Assembly (NCBI GenBank): GCA_003558175.1
Contig: PWMO01000019.1
Coordinates: forward strand, 1-7,528
Reading direction: 5' to 3'
DNA from: Spirochaetaceae bacterium
GTDB lineage: Bacteria > Spirochaetota > Spirochaetia > DSM-27196 > PWMO01
Length of the DNA stretch: 7,528 nucleotides
Made by a program: the position numbers and the translations under genes. This document shows positions 1 to 5,506 of this stretch, one piece after another. The notes beneath the pieces were generated by a model. The model ran no database searches. It worked only from the letters and a program-made list of their open reading frames with translations, and was not told the origin of the DNA. How positions within the stretch are numbered: position 1 is the first letter of the stretch; the number at the start of each line of letters is the position of its first letter.

Positions 1-736
1 CAACGCTCTGCTCAACAGAGCGGACCGGCCAATTCTGTGTGAAGTAGATTGGCAGTACGTGAATGGTGCCGAACTGGGCGTTCCAGATGTCGGCTCCCAG
101 CTGTGTTCCCCAGTAGCCGGTCTGCGCATCGATCAGCTCCTCCAGCGCCGGATACATCTCTCGTTCAAGGACAGAATCAACGCTCGACTCCCCGAACCAG
201 TCTCTGGCCGCCTGCATTGCCGTGGCCAGCGCGAGAATCTGGTTCCCTGCTGCCCACGAATTCGACCAGTCATAGCGCTTCACATAGCGATACAGGTAAC
301 CGCTCTCGAAGAACGGCTCGAGAAATCGGTACGGGTGCTCAGGCTTTATGTTGAGCAGGCGCAGCGCCCAGGTGTTGCCTCGAGTGTAGTGCCACAGACG
401 ATCAAGCTGTTCCGGTTGGCGCGGCTTCTCCGTTGCCACGTAGGAAGAATAGAAACCCCATTCGGTTTGATGGGCCTGGAAGATTCTGGCCCACCGGGTA
501 CGAACTGCCAGATCAGTCGGCGCTTGATTGAACAGGTCCAGCACATGCAGTGCGTGATAGGATCCGTACAGGCTTGCACCACCGCCTGCTTCCTTCTGAT
601 ACACTCCAACCTCTTCACCGATCTTCATCTTTTCGACGAAGCGAACCGAGGTTTGCTTGATTCTCTCGAATCCCGCGGTCGGCGCTGCGCTCGAAATCTC
701 GTAATCGCCTTCAAGTCTCGCACTTACTGCCACCAT
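1..736 (-). CDS. Partial alpha/alpha-toroid protein, C-terminus missing
   Basis: About 245 codons are open from an ATG at 736 to the left edge with no stop, so the C-terminus lies outside the window. The start is set by an AAGGGAG Shine-Dalgarno sequence (746-752) nine bases upstream. The protein starts MVAVSARLEGDYEISS, with no signal peptide. It has spaced helix-turn units rich in aromatic residues and glycine: GGGASLYGSYHALHVLDL near residue 51, WGFYSSY near 93, then YTRGNTWALRLL, TGYWGTQLG and FGTIHVLPIY. This resembles the (alpha/alpha)-barrel or prenyltransferase-like toroid proteins found near polysaccharide lyases and GH88/GH105 enzymes. The exact family and reaction are not recognised, and a non-catalytic role is possible. 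It diverges from the VOC gene across a 197-bp gap and points away from the rest of the locus. A 244-residue ORF lies antisense to it, but this strand has the better ribosome-binding site and the more protein-like sequence. Confidence 0.78.
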   Translation of the reverse strand, partial: MVAVSARLEGDYEISSAAPTAGFERIKQTSVRFVEKMKIGEEVGVYQKEAGGGASLYGSYHALHVLDLFNQAPTDLAVRTRWARIFQAHQTEWGFYSSYVATEKPRQPEQLDRLWHYTRGNTWALRLLNIKPEHPYRFLEPFFESGYLYRYVKRYDWSNSWAAGNQILALATAMQAARDWFGESSVDSVLEREMYPALEELIDAQTGYWGTQLGADIWNAQFGTIHVLPIYFTQNWPVRSVEQSV

Positions 737-745
737 TTTGCGTAT

Positions 746-752
746 CTCCCTT
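746..752 (-). promoter_or_regulatory. Shine-Dalgarno site of the toroid gene
   Basis: AAGGGAG on the minus strand lies nine bases before the ATG at 736. It fixes the start of the left-edge gene and supports the minus strand as the coding strand there. An in-frame TGA lies a short way upstream, between 761 and 790. Confidence 0.7.
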
Positions 753-933
753 CGTTTGACGGATTTTGCCAATCGGATTCAGGCACATCTTAGGCGCTTC
801 GGTGCTCACTCACCATGGCAAATTGGATGCATGTTTGGACATTTCGATATCTCGACGCGTCAGTTCTGATCGATTTTTGCACGATTCGCCGGATGACTTC
901 ACGAACGGCAAAAGAGCGTTCATCATTCGATCC

Positions 934-1326
934 ATGATACAAGCAGCATTTGAACACTTTGGTCTCAACGTCGCCGACAAGCACCAGACCGTTGACTGGT
1001 ATGTTGAGAACCTCGGCCTGAAAGTGGTGCGTGACGTTCCGGGGAAGATGGCATTCCTGGCCGATGCAGACGGCGTCGTCATGCTGGAAGTCTACCGTAA
1101 CTCAGACGCATCGCAACTCTCGTTCTCGCAGACAGACGCGCTTGCTTTCCATATGGCGTTCGAAGTTGACGATGCCGCGGAGTCGGCAGAACGCCTGGTG
1201 CAGGCCGGCGCTACCATTGTTGATCCTTTCAAGAGGGCCGGAGACGACGCGATGGTAATGTTGCGAGATCCTTTCGGAGTAGCGCTGCAGCTGGTGCAGC
1301 GTGGCAACCCAATGCGTCGCCGTTGA
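934..1326 (+). CDS. VOC-superfamily (glyoxalase/dioxygenase-fold) protein
   Basis: This 130-residue protein has the size of a single VOC module made of two beta-alpha-beta-beta-beta units. The first unit contains H8 (FEHFGLNV), the helix TVDWYVENLGLKVV and E52 (MLEVY). The second contains H73 (LAFHMAFEVDD), helix residues 81-92, then DPFGVALQLVQ. H8, E52 and H73 match three of the four usual metal ligands. The fourth position, normally Glu in a G..xEL motif, is Gln119. VOC enzymes include glyoxalase I, epimerases, extradiol dioxygenases and resistance proteins, so substrate and reaction cannot be assigned. The ATG at 934 is chosen because the fold begins directly there. The same frame is open upstream to 766, but that stretch does not look like VOC sequence. 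No good Shine-Dalgarno precedes 934: the nearest AAAGAG is about 16 bases away. The gene converges on the SDR gene. Confidence 0.83.
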   Translation: MIQAAFEHFGLNVADKHQTVDWYVENLGLKVVRDVPGKMAFLADADGVVMLEVYRNSDASQLSFSQTDALAFHMAFEVDDAAESAERLVQAGATIVDPFKRAGDDAMVMLRDPFGVALQLVQRGNPMRRR

Positions 1327-1346
1327 AGTCGCGGTCGAGGACGTCC

Positions 1347-1376
1347 GCCGCCGACCACCCTACGACGGCCGGCGGC
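1347..1376. terminator. GC-rich hairpin between convergent VOC and SDR genes
   Basis: GCCGCCG (1347-1353) pairs perfectly with CGGCGGC (1370-1376) across a 16-base loop. It lies in the 59-bp gap between the stops of the convergent VOC and SDR genes, where a shared terminator would be expected. There is no T-tract on either side, so it is not a textbook intrinsic terminator. Confidence 0.38.
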
Positions 1377-1385
1377 TACCCGTCA

Positions 1386-2099
1386 CTATTTCAGTCGCTC
1401 CAGGCTCTCGAAGTCGATGTCCTGAATTACCACATGGTTGTCACGGGTCAAGATGAAGTGCACTACCTCGGCAACGTCCACCGTCTTCAGAAACAACTCA
1501 CGCGGAACTTTGCGGTCACCCCAGAAGGGACTATCGGTTGCCGCCGGACATACGTTGCTCACGCGGACGTTTTTCTCCAACGCGTTTATCTGGGTAGCCT
1601 GTGACAACATTGTCACCGCCGCCTTGGAGGCGCAATAGAGTGGCGCACCCCCGTTTGCCCGTTTTGATGCAGCAGACGCGAAGTTGATGATCAACCCCCC
1701 TTTGTTTTCTTCCGCGAGCTGGAGATAGTGCTTGGACGCAAGGAACGTGCCCTTGACGTTTACGTCTATCATGAGTTCAAACTTCTCTACCGGCAACTCC
1801 TGCACTTTGCCGGGCACGCTGAGTCCCGCGAGGTTGATCAGCACGTCGAGGTATCCCAATTCAGCCTTTGCGTCCACCAGAAAAGCTTGAACGGCCGCCT
1901 CGTCGGTCACATCCAGTTCTCGGGCAATCACCGCCCTTCCCTTCTCCCGTTGCGCGGCGGCCTGTTTTTCGAGAAGTTCCGGCTGATTGGATGCAAGCGC
2001 CAGTTTCACGGAATCGTGTTCAAGCTGATCAAGAATGGCACTGCCGATCCCTCCGGTCGAGCCAATGAGCACAATGCTCTCTCCGTCCAGTTGCTTCAT
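1386..2099 (-). CDS. Classical short-chain dehydrogenase/reductase (SDR)
   Basis: This 237-residue protein is a typical single-domain classical SDR with a Rossmann fold. The glycine-rich cofactor loop is GSTGGIG (13-19). The NNAG-type motif reads NLAG (89-92), and N114 lies in DVNVKGTF. The catalytic set is S142, Y155 and K159 (YCASK), with the normal 13- and 4-residue spacings, so it should be an active NAD(P)-dependent oxidoreductase. The segment after strand 2 (LALASNQ) lacks the usual Arg or Asp, so cofactor preference is not readable. The start at 2099 is set by a run of GGAGGAGGAG five bases upstream. The same frame extends to 2201 but is poor protein there. Its place after a GH105-like hydrolase suggests reduction of a uronate-derived keto sugar, as KduD-like SDRs do, but this is inference from context. 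It lies 153 bp after the hydrolase gene and could share its transcript. Confidence 0.92.
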   Translation of the reverse strand: MKQLDGESIVLIGSTGGIGSAILDQLEHDSVKLALASNQPELLEKQAAAQREKGRAVIARELDVTDEAAVQAFLVDAKAELGYLDVLINLAGLSVPGKVQELPVEKFELMIDVNVKGTFLASKHYLQLAEENKGGLIINFASAASKRANGGAPLYCASKAAVTMLSQATQINALEKNVRVSNVCPAATDSPFWGDRKVPRELFLKTVDVAEVVHFILTRDNHVVIQDIDFESLERLK

Positions 2100-2104
2100 A
2101 TCGT

Positions 2105-2114
2105 CTCCTCCTCC
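2105..2114 (-). promoter_or_regulatory. Strong Shine-Dalgarno of the SDR gene
   Basis: GGAGGAGGAG on the minus strand lies five bases before the ATG at 2099. It decides the SDR start against the longer in-frame possibility beginning at 2201. Confidence 0.8.
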
Positions 2115-2252
2115 GTCCGCGCGTCCATTCTGATTGAAAGCGCGTACTGTGGTCATCAGATTGACAGCGGAATGATAGCCGAGGCCGAGCCCTACCGCCA
2201 TCCACGATGAAACGAATCTTTGTCCAATTCGAGCCTGTGGCTGGCCGCACTA

Positions 2253-3785
2253 CTAATGTGAGACTTCCAGTGCAGCGCTGCCGAACAACTGAGCGGCAAG
2301 CCCGCTGCCCATCTGGGAGAATACACGGTAGCTGCTTCGCTGCAACGCTTCGCCGCCACGGTTGCTCTGGGCAACACCGCCGAGCAACCCGTCCTGCGAG
2401 ATATGCCGGCACAACGACTGTCCTGCCGCTGCCGCGCTCTCACTTGCGGCTTCACCCAGTATTCCGGCACGGTATGCCAGTGCCATTGCTGCCGCAATTC
2501 CTGCGCTTCCGCTGGTATCTACGGGCAGCTCCGATTCGTCGATGAAGCAGCTCCAGAGTCCGGTAGCGTTACAGCGCGTCTCTATAGTGCGCTGCGTAAG
2601 AGTCTCCAACATGGAACACATATCAGAGGAAGACGAGAACTCCTCAAGAAACGGCATCGCGTGCGCCAGCCCAAGCATGAACCACGCGTATGCACGCGCC
2701 CAGCCGCGATACACCTCGATCGGCCGCGAGTGAGCCCGGAGCTGAAGCGTTTGCTCTGTATGTAGCAGTTTCCAGCGCAGCAGAAACTGTGCCTGAGACA
2801 GCTGAAGGAGCCGCCTATCGCGCCGCGCCGAGCCAACGACTGCAAGCGGATACCCCACGGTGTAACAGCCTTCGGCTGAGACAAACTCTTCATCGGTGAT
2901 AAGGCCGTCGGCGTCAGCCCGTGCAAGCCAGAAGTCAACCGCAGCATCAACTGCCGGCAGCCGCGGATCAAGGCGAGCAAACGCCGCAACCGGCAGCGTG
3001 TACTCGATGCCGGCGTACTCACCGGCTCGGGAACGGCTGCGTGCATCCTCGTAGCTCAGTGATCCATCTTTGCCGGTGAAGAGACGCAGGTGCTTGCGCG
3101 TCACCTCCGCCGCCTCTTCAGCCTGCAACAGGCACCAGGCTCCGTCAAGGACCGCACCATCCATCCAGCCAAACGGCTGAACACCAGCGGTTGACCGTAC
3201 AAGCCTTGCGAGACTATCTCGAGCGCAAATCACCTGCTGCATCCCGCTCCCGGTTGGCGTAGCCGGGTGATCGGCCGCGACAAGCGTCAGCGACGCCAGC
3301 GCATCTTGCGGAACGGGTCCGCTCCATGCTCCGGAACCGGCACCGAGCAGAAAATGCAGTGGCCCGTCTCCTTTGGTGAGTTCGAGCTGCACACCGTAAT
3401 CAAAGATCGCCTCTGCATCTCGCGCTGACAGCTCAAGTCGGAAAGGCTGAAGCGTGTAGCCATACCGGATATCGAACTCGCCGATCGTTCTGCTGCTCCC
3501 GTCGGCCGGTATCGAAACCACCACCGTCGTCTCTTCACGGATATCTACCCCAACGACAAGTTGCAACGAACACGAACCGGCAGCGTCCGCGCCTTCCGAG
3601 CCCGGGGGCCGCTCGACACTGCCCGCTGAAAAGGCACTACCCGTGGTGGCAGCGACTGCCGTGATGGGCTCTCCCCTGCTCAGAGAGAACACCGGCCAAC
3701 CAAATATCGGCCGCTTGCCAGTGGGTATCGGTTGAGACCCGCCTTGTGGCTCCAATCTGGTGTACATGCGTGCGCATTTTAGCAT
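2253..3785 (-). CDS. GH105/GH88-like unsaturated uronyl hydrolase with N-terminal beta-rich extension
   Basis: This is a 510-residue protein when read from the ATG at 3785. An in-frame ATG at 3767 is equally possible, and neither has a Shine-Dalgarno. The C-terminal ~310 residues (about 200-500) look like the (alpha/alpha)6 barrel of GH105/GH88 enzymes, which hydrate and release unsaturated uronic acids from lyase products. Visible family-like blocks are RGWARAYAWFMLGLAH (360-375), GLWSCFIDE (409-417) followed by DTSGSAG (423-429), and a late YRVFSQMGSG. The first ~190 residues are strand-rich and unlike YteR-type enzymes of about 370 residues. They may be an accessory sandwich domain. Around 302-316, where these families carry an acidic catalytic residue in a D..x(4-5)P context, this protein has SAEGCYTVGYPL, so the canonical Asp seems absent or shifted to E305. 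No signal peptide is seen. The gene lies 54 bp after araC and before the SDR gene, and probably shares a transcript with them. Family assignment is fairly firm, activity uncertain. Confidence 0.68.
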   Translation of the reverse strand: MLKCARMYTRLEPQGGSQPIPTGKRPIFGWPVFSLSRGEPITAVAATTGSAFSAGSVERPPGSEGADAAGSCSLQLVVGVDIREETTVVVSIPADGSSRTIGEFDIRYGYTLQPFRLELSARDAEAIFDYGVQLELTKGDGPLHFLLGAGSGAWSGPVPQDALASLTLVAADHPATPTGSGMQQVICARDSLARLVRSTAGVQPFGWMDGAVLDGAWCLLQAEEAAEVTRKHLRLFTGKDGSLSYEDARSRSRAGEYAGIEYTLPVAAFARLDPRLPAVDAAVDFWLARADADGLITDEEFVSAEGCYTVGYPLAVVGSARRDRRLLQLSQAQFLLRWKLLHTEQTLQLRAHSRPIEVYRGWARAYAWFMLGLAHAMPFLEEFSSSSDMCSMLETLTQRTIETRCNATGLWSCFIDESELPVDTSGSAGIAAAMALAYRAGILGEAASESAAAAGQSLCRHISQDGLLGGVAQSNRGGEALQRSSYRVFSQMGSGLAAQLFGSAALEVSH

Positions 3786-3831
3786 TGATTCGACAGTCCG
3801 GTCCGTTGCGGTATCGAAACGTGCAAGAATT

Positions 3832-3844
3832 GATAACCGTTATC
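3832..3844. promoter_or_regulatory. Perfect dyad GATAAC-C-GTTATC at the araC end
   Basis: GATAAC (3832-3837) and GTTATC (3839-3844) are exact reverse complements separated by one base. They cover the araC stop codon (3840-3842) and lie about 47 bp upstream of the hydrolase start. The element could be an operator for the hydrolase-SDR genes or a minor stem. It is too short and AT-rich for a convincing terminator. It may be coincidence. Confidence 0.3.
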
Positions 3845-4631
3845 GGCGCAGATACTCCGACGGATTCACATGGGCCACCCGCTTGAACAGGCGACTGAAA
3901 TAGTAGACGTTGTCAAAGCCGAGTTGAAACGCGGCCTCACTGACGTTGCATTCGCCGGAAAGAAGCAGGTCTTTCGCCCTGTTAATCTTAACGCGGTGCT
4001 GGTACTGAATTGGGGTATACCCCGTTACCTGCTTGAACAGTCGCCGAAAGTATGGGGCGCTCAACCTCGTCTTAGCCGCAAGCTCTCCGACGGTAAACGC
4101 CTTCTCCGGGTGTTGTTCGATCAGCCGTGCCATCTTGTGCATCCGAAACACATGCGGAACAGACAGCTGTTGTTCGTCATGGTCCAACGCGCGAATGACA
4201 AAGAACAGAACTTCTTCAACGATGGATCGGCATCGCAACATGTATGCGATGCGCTTGCTCGTCCACTCGTGAAACAGTTCTTCCATGAGCGCCGATACCT
4301 GGAACGGGTTTGGTACCCGTAGCTGGTTTGGAAACGATAGAACTCGCTGCATTCCACTTCCCGATCGATCCGAGAGCCGAAATCCAACCGAGCAGAACCG
4401 CCATGGATCGTCCGAGCTGCTGCCGGCGCTGTGAACTTCGGCAGGCCGAAACCAGACGAGATCCCCCTGCTTGACTGAGAAACGTCGCCCATCTACCTGG
4501 TAGTTTGCCTCGCCGGTGAACGCGAAAGCGAGCACACAGAGATCCGGATGCGCCAGTTGCACGATCTGCCATTCCGGGTCGGGTTCACGGAGCACCACAA
4601 ACTCAATTGCGTCGACCATCAGGTCGTCCAT
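3840..4631 (-). CDS. AraC-family transcriptional regulator with cupin sensor domain
   Basis: This 263-residue protein has the usual AraC/XylS layout. The N-terminal part (about 30-85) is a cupin-type effector domain with FAFTGEANYQVDG, QGDLVWFRPAEVH (H67) and WRFCSVGF. The C-terminal ~100 residues hold two helix-turn-helix units. The first is about 179-200 (FTVGELAAKTRLSAPYFRRL), and the second about 229-250 (NVSEAAFQLGFDNVYYFSRL), followed by the family signature NPSEYLRR. The second helix-turn-helix closely matches the AraC consensus, so DNA binding should be intact. The start at 4631 is fixed by AAGGAGG seven bases upstream. The same frame is open to 4757 but has no such site. The gene is divergent from the RraA-like gene and precedes the hydrolase and SDR genes on the same strand. 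It is therefore probably the local regulator, sensing a sugar or uronate intermediate. The ligand cannot be read from sequence. Confidence 0.94.
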   Translation of the reverse strand: MDDLMVDAIEFVVLREPDPEWQIVQLAHPDLCVLAFAFTGEANYQVDGRRFSVKQGDLVWFRPAEVHSAGSSSDDPWRFCSVGFRLSDRSGSGMQRVLSFPNQLRVPNPFQVSALMEELFHEWTSKRIAYMLRCRSIVEEVLFFVIRALDHDEQQLSVPHVFRMHKMARLIEQHPEKAFTVGELAAKTRLSAPYFRRLFKQVTGYTPIQYQHRVKINRAKDLLLSGECNVSEAAFQLGFDNVYYFSRLFKRVAHVNPSEYLRR

Positions 4632-4638
4632 CAGCGCG

Positions 4639-4645
4639 CCTCCTT
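4639..4645 (-). promoter_or_regulatory. Shine-Dalgarno of araC-type gene
   Basis: AAGGAGG on the minus strand lies seven bases before the ATG at 4631. This is a near-perfect site that decides the regulator start. Confidence 0.82.
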
Positions 4646-4656
4646 GCGCGACGGAA

Positions 4657-4669
4657 ACATTCGAAATGT
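4657..4669. promoter_or_regulatory. Dyad ACATT-CGA-AATGT in the divergent gap
   Basis: ACATT (4657-4661) and AATGT (4665-4669) form a perfect inverted repeat around CGA. It lies in the 5' leader expected for araC, about 60 bp downstream of its predicted promoter and 82 bp upstream of the RraA start. It is a candidate operator, though AraC-family sites are more often direct repeats, so binding by this regulator is uncertain. Confidence 0.28.
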
Positions 4670-4715
4670 ATAAATCAAAACCGATTCTCCCATGGCCGGC
4701 AATCGTGTACGGGTC

Positions 4716-4721
4716 TACTAT
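4716..4721 (+). promoter_or_regulatory. Possible -10 element for the RraA-like gene
   Basis: TACTAT matches five of six bases of the TATAAT consensus and would place transcription start about 22 bases before the ATG at 4751. The hexamer 17 bases upstream (TGGCCG, 4693-4698) is a poor -35, which would fit an activator-dependent promoter such as one driven by the neighbouring AraC protein. This is a weak call. Confidence 0.25.
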
Positions 4722-4727
4722 GCTGGC

Positions 4728-4757
4728 ATTATATGGTGGAGGAACCAGATATGGCAA
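4728..4757 (-). promoter_or_regulatory. Sigma70-type promoter for the araC-type gene
   Basis: On the minus strand, TTGCCA (4757-4752, five of six consensus bases) is followed by an 18-bp spacer and a perfect TATAAT (4733-4728). Transcription would start near 4721, giving araC a leader of about 90 bases. The -35 hexamer overlaps the start codon of the divergent RraA-like gene, and the spacer contains that gene's Shine-Dalgarno. Confidence 0.5.
4738..4743 (+). promoter_or_regulatory. Shine-Dalgarno of the RraA-like gene
   Basis: GGAGGA lies seven bases before the ATG at 4751. It decides that start over the in-frame ATGs at 4607, 4733 and 4757. It sits inside the spacer of the predicted araC promoter on the other strand. 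Confidence 0.75.
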
Positions 4758-5464
4758 TGCAACTTGACAGACTGATCGAATCGCGTCGGGTCAAACCGGC
4801 AGAACCGCTGCCCGTGCCACTGAATGAGGTGTGTGAACGATATGAGCGGCTCTACTCGGGAGCCGTCAGCGATGTGTTGAGAGAGATGAACTACCTGTAC
4901 CAGGCTCTCCCGAATGACATCGTACCGCTTAGAGACGAAATGGTTGTCGCCGGAGAAGCGTTTACCGTGAAAGGGGCAGCCACGCTTGAGATCAAAGACG
5001 ACATGCGAATTCGTGGCCAGATGCTCGATGCCATTGGCCGGGAATCGGTGATCGTCTGGGATACCACGCGCGATAATTCTTCGGCACATCTGGGCGAGGT
5101 CATGGCCATGACCGCTCGACGTCAGGGTTGCCGCGGAGCAATCGTCGACGGAGGGATACGAGACACACGGCTGGTGCTGGCTCAGCAGTTTCCGGTCTGG
5201 TATCGGTATCGCAGTTCCAGTGCGATGATGGGGCGCTTTCGGATCACCGGCTGGAACATCCCAATAGAAATCGGGCGCGTGCACATATTCCCCGGTGATT
5301 TCGTGTTTGCCGATATCGACGGTGCACTCGTTGTACCACGCGAGGTCACATACGCGGTGCTGCAACGAGCCGAACAGGTCGTCCATGGCGAACAAGAGAT
5401 TAAGCAGTGGGTTGAGGACGGCGTCCCGGTTCAGGAAGTCATCGACCGTGGCGGCTATTTCTGA
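4751..5464 (+). CDS. RraA-like / HMG-CHA aldolase-family protein
   Basis: This 237-residue protein has the RraA fold shared by regulator of RNase E activity A and by class II pyruvate aldolases/oxaloacetate decarboxylases such as HMG/CHA aldolase. Family signatures are YSGAVSDVLREM (35-46), HLGEVMA (113-119), RGAIVDGGIRDTR (128-140), FPVWYR, IPIEIGRVHIFPGDFVFADIDGALVVP (170-196) and a C-terminal helix ending VIDRGGYF. R137 and D138 in the GIRD motif, with G115/E116, correspond to the substrate- and metal-binding residues of the aldolases, so an enzyme is more likely than a pure RNase E regulator. In this setting it may cleave a 2-keto acid derived from uronate breakdown or decarboxylate one, but the substrate is unknown. 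The start at 4751 has GGAGGA seven bases upstream. It is transcribed away from araC and converges on the lyase gene, with nine bases between the stops. Confidence 0.9.
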   Translation: MAMQLDRLIESRRVKPAEPLPVPLNEVCERYERLYSGAVSDVLREMNYLYQALPNDIVPLRDEMVVAGEAFTVKGAATLEIKDDMRIRGQMLDAIGRESVIVWDTTRDNSSAHLGEVMAMTARRQGCRGAIVDGGIRDTRLVLAQQFPVWYRYRSSSAMMGRFRITGWNIPIEIGRVHIFPGDFVFADIDGALVVPREVTYAVLQRAEQVVHGEQEIKQWVEDGVPVQEVIDRGGYF

Positions 5465-5471
5465 GTTGGAA

Positions 5472-5506
5472 GGCTACCGCTCCGGCCATGTCCGGAGACG
5501 GTAGCC
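5472..5506. terminator. Strong hairpin at convergent RraA/lyase ends
   Basis: GGCTACCG (5472-5479) pairs with CGGTAGCC (5499-5506), and TCCGG (5481-5485) with CCGGA (5492-5496), around a six-base loop. This gives 13 base pairs with one small internal bulge. It begins seven bases after the RraA-like stop codon. It includes the stop codon (5474-5476) and final codons of the lyase on the other strand. There is no clear T-tract on either side. The position and stability suggest a two-way terminator or 3' end protector. Confidence 0.6.

Noticed and set aside
59..793. Long plus-strand ORF opposite the left-edge gene
   Set aside because: It is antisense to a frame with a good Shine-Dalgarno and toroid-like protein sequence. 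Its own translation is rich in Arg, Cys and Ser without recognisable motifs.
854..861. Palindrome GACGCGTC
   Set aside because: An eight-base palindrome is expected by chance in a window of this size, and it has no second copy nearby.
766..933. N-terminal extension of the VOC protein
   Set aside because: The added 56 residues do not resemble VOC sequence, there is no ribosome-binding site at 766, and the fold starts at 934.
737..933. Promoters in the toroid/VOC divergent gap
   Set aside because: Candidates such as TTGGAT-N17-GATATC (plus) and TGGTGA-N17-TAAGAT (minus) match consensus at only three or four positions per hexamer and cannot be told from chance.
2100..2201. N-terminal extension of the SDR
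   Set aside because: The very strong GGAGGAGGAG site lies before the ATG at 2099, and the Rossmann fold starts within ten residues of it, as usual for this family.
4607..4750. Longer start for the RraA-like protein
   Set aside because: The extension overlaps the araC coding region and has no ribosome-binding site. GGAGGA precedes 4751.
4632..4757. Longer start for the AraC protein
   Set aside because: No Shine-Dalgarno is found at 4757, whereas AAGGAGG precedes 4631. The extension would also read through the predicted promoter.
4718..5395. 225-codon minus-strand ORF
   Set aside because: It is antisense to the RraA-like gene, is rich in His and Cys without domain motifs, and has no ribosome-binding site.
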